Assembly: GCA_036897095.1 (NCBI GenBank) | Contig: JAYMSP010003025.1 | Span: 1-21,471 of the forward strand | Source: Plantago elongata | Lineage: Eukaryota > Streptophyta > Magnoliopsida > Lamiales > Plantaginaceae | Direction: 5' to 3' | DNA length: 21,471 nucleotides | Shown: positions 20,363 through 21,471 of the stretch, piece by piece | Position numbering within the stretch: the first letter of the stretch is position 1 | Layout of the letters: every line of letters begins with the position of its first letter | The notes under the pieces: generated by a model | Told to the model about the DNA's origin: nothing | The model's input: the letters and a program-made list of their open reading frames with translations, nothing else | The model's database searches: none | Translations under genes and position numbers: made by a program

Positions 20363-20832
20363 AAGCTAGTTTTAAAAACACAAAAACTAGTTTCAAACTA
20401 ATTTCAGAACCACAAATCCTAGTTTCATGGATATAAAAGCTATTATCAAAAACACTAAAGTTAGTTTGAAGTACCATCACACAATATTTATTAGTTTAAT
20501 GTTAACTGAAGTTAATTTCATGGACTCAATACCTAGTTTCATAGTTCTAAAATCCTAAAAGTATCGGCGACCCTAAAAAAATCACTGAATTTGAAAACTT
20601 TCTCTGGAAGCTATGGTCTTAATTACCCGTCTTCAACCCTAAATCCTAATTAAACGTTTTCTCGGGACTACAATGCTAATTTCAGCAAAAGAAAAGTACT
20701 AGATTTAGGTTCATTGAGCTAGTTTCATGATGATTAAAGATAGTTTCATGATGATTAATACTATTTTCATGGGTATAAACCTAGTTTCATGCCCACACAA
20801 GCTAGTTTTATGGAATGAAAACCTAGTTTTAT
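20265..20832. repeat. Array of ~18 degenerate CTAGTTTCA repeats
   Basis: CTAGTTTCATG or close variants recur about every 18-25 bases over much of this stretch, for example near 20289, 20388, 20419, 20532, 20718, 20740, 20781, 20802 and 20822. The spacers differ in sequence and length, so this is a degenerate minisatellite-like array. On the minus strand the unit reads ATGAAACTAG. A unit-free gap at about 20545-20670 holds the first copy of a longer duplication. Confidence 0.6.
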
Positions 20833-20917
20833 AGTTCTAAAACCTTCGAGGGAATGGTGAACCCAAAAAAAATCACTGAATTTGGAAACTCACTCCGGAA
20901 GCTACGGTCTTAATTAG
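20532..20917. repeat. ~95-bp direct duplication spaced 290 bp apart
   Basis: Copy 1 (20532-20625) and copy 2 (20822-20916) share CCTAGTTT.ATAGTTCTAAA, then a divergent stretch, then AAAAAATCACTGAATTTG, TGGAAGCTA/CGGAAGCTA and GGTCTTAATTA. The 290-base period contains part of the CTAGTTTCA array, so the region probably grew by duplication of a larger unit. Confidence 0.7.
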
Positions 20918-21046
20918 GGTTTAGAGTTGAGGACGGGTACAGACCTCTGAAAAATCAAAAGAATTGAGTAATAGGAACAAGATTGCTCGTTCATGTCGGA
21001 TTCATAACCATACTACAGGTACGAAGAGTTTCGCGAGAGTAGCAAA
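20918..21046. other. Short flank between repeat array and CACTA element
   Basis: Ordinary AT-rich sequence with no ORF or repeat recognised. It is the target DNA into which the CACTA element inserted. Confidence 0.5.
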
Positions 21047-21471
21047 CACTACAATTTATCCGTCGCTATATAGCGACGAATCGCTACTAAATAGCGACGG
21101 ATAAATTATCCGTCGCTAGATAAATAAACCGGAAAATTATTATAAAAAAAAAGTTTTAGCAACGGATAACTTTATCCATCGCTAAATTATCCTTTTATTC
21201 GGGAGAAATGGGCAGAACCCCATTTATCCCTTCTCCCTTTTCTTCTTTCCCCTTTCTTTCCCGTTTCTTCTTCCCGCCGCTGCCGACCGACGAAATCCGG
21301 CCGGCCGACCGACCGACCCACCTCCTGCCGCCTCTCTCAATTTGTTTAATTCGAAATCGAGGTATTTAGCAAAACCATTACTTAATTTCAAATTTGGGGA
21401 TTTTTGTGATTTTGAAGTGTTTGAGTATGTAGTTAGTTTGAGATTTGCAATTGATGTATTTTTGCGAAGTG
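21047..21471 (+). mobile_element. Left end of a CACTA (En/Spm) transposon, cut by the window end
   Basis: CACTACAA at 21047-21054 is the diagnostic CACTA terminus. It is followed by TCCGTCGCTA-type subterminal repeats in both orientations to about 21192. These include the perfect palindrome CGTCGCTATATAGCGACG and, slightly further in, TAGCGACGGATAA/TTATCCGTCGCTA with one base between the 13-base arms. AAA precedes the end and could be the 3-base target duplication. Beyond it, a pyrimidine-rich stretch (about 21220-21275), a GACC microsatellite and a possible splice donor CGAG|GTATTT (21362) resemble a transposase-gene leader. The other end and any transposase lie outside the window. Confidence 0.85.

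Noticed and set aside
20633-20650. AACCCTAAATCCTAATT as an internal telomere-like repeat
   Set aside because: Only one and a half degenerate units are present.
20265-20832. Regularly spaced repeats considered as a CRISPR array
   Set aside because: The units are degenerate, the spacing is irregular and the window is plant nuclear DNA.

Overview
This is nuclear DNA from a flowering plant, most likely a eudicot. The background is AT-rich, the introns are short GT-AG introns, and the two recognisable genes are plant families: an ATL-type RING-H2 protein and a kinesin-12 of the phragmoplast-orienting (POK) type. The intergenic and intronic DNA is crowded with small DNA transposons. The species cannot be named from the sequence.

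Layout. Bases 1-2420 are intergenic. A DNA-transposon end with short repeats around an AACGGC core lies at about 181-366. A 352-bp terminal-inverted-repeat (TIR) element (2053-2404) abuts a TATA box at 2422. Bases 2523-5273 (+) hold a three-exon RING-H2 gene (203 aa, ATL58/ATL59 type). Its 2.04-kb second intron carries a 674-bp PIF/Harbinger-type MITE with TTA target duplications (3730-4403) and a ~130-bp hairpin MITE (4687-4818). Bases 5274-6292 are the shared 3' flank of two convergent genes. Bases 6293-17337 (-) hold a large kinesin-12 gene reconstructed as 32 coding exons. All reading phases close, giving about 2233 aa: an N-terminal motor followed by long coiled coil. Bases 17338-21046 are AT-rich flanking DNA: the kinesin promoter, a possible Helitron-like 3' end near 18330, a ~156-bp MITE (19120-19275), a coiled-coil ORF of unknown origin (19994-20362, -), and an array of degenerate CTAGTTTCA repeats with a 290-bp-spaced duplication (20265-20917). 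From 21047 to the window end is the first 425 bp of a CACTA (En/Spm) transposon.

The two genes are convergent, and nothing in the sequence ties their functions together. The RING protein should be a membrane-anchored E3 ubiquitin ligase. The kinesin should act in positioning the division plane and phragmoplast. No new multi-gene system is visible. The points most worth checking are a stop-free 84-nt intron in the kinesin, two possible kinesin C-termini, the TIR element at the RING-gene promoter, the transposon-loaded intron between the membrane anchor and RING finger, and the repeat array that runs into the coiled-coil ORF.
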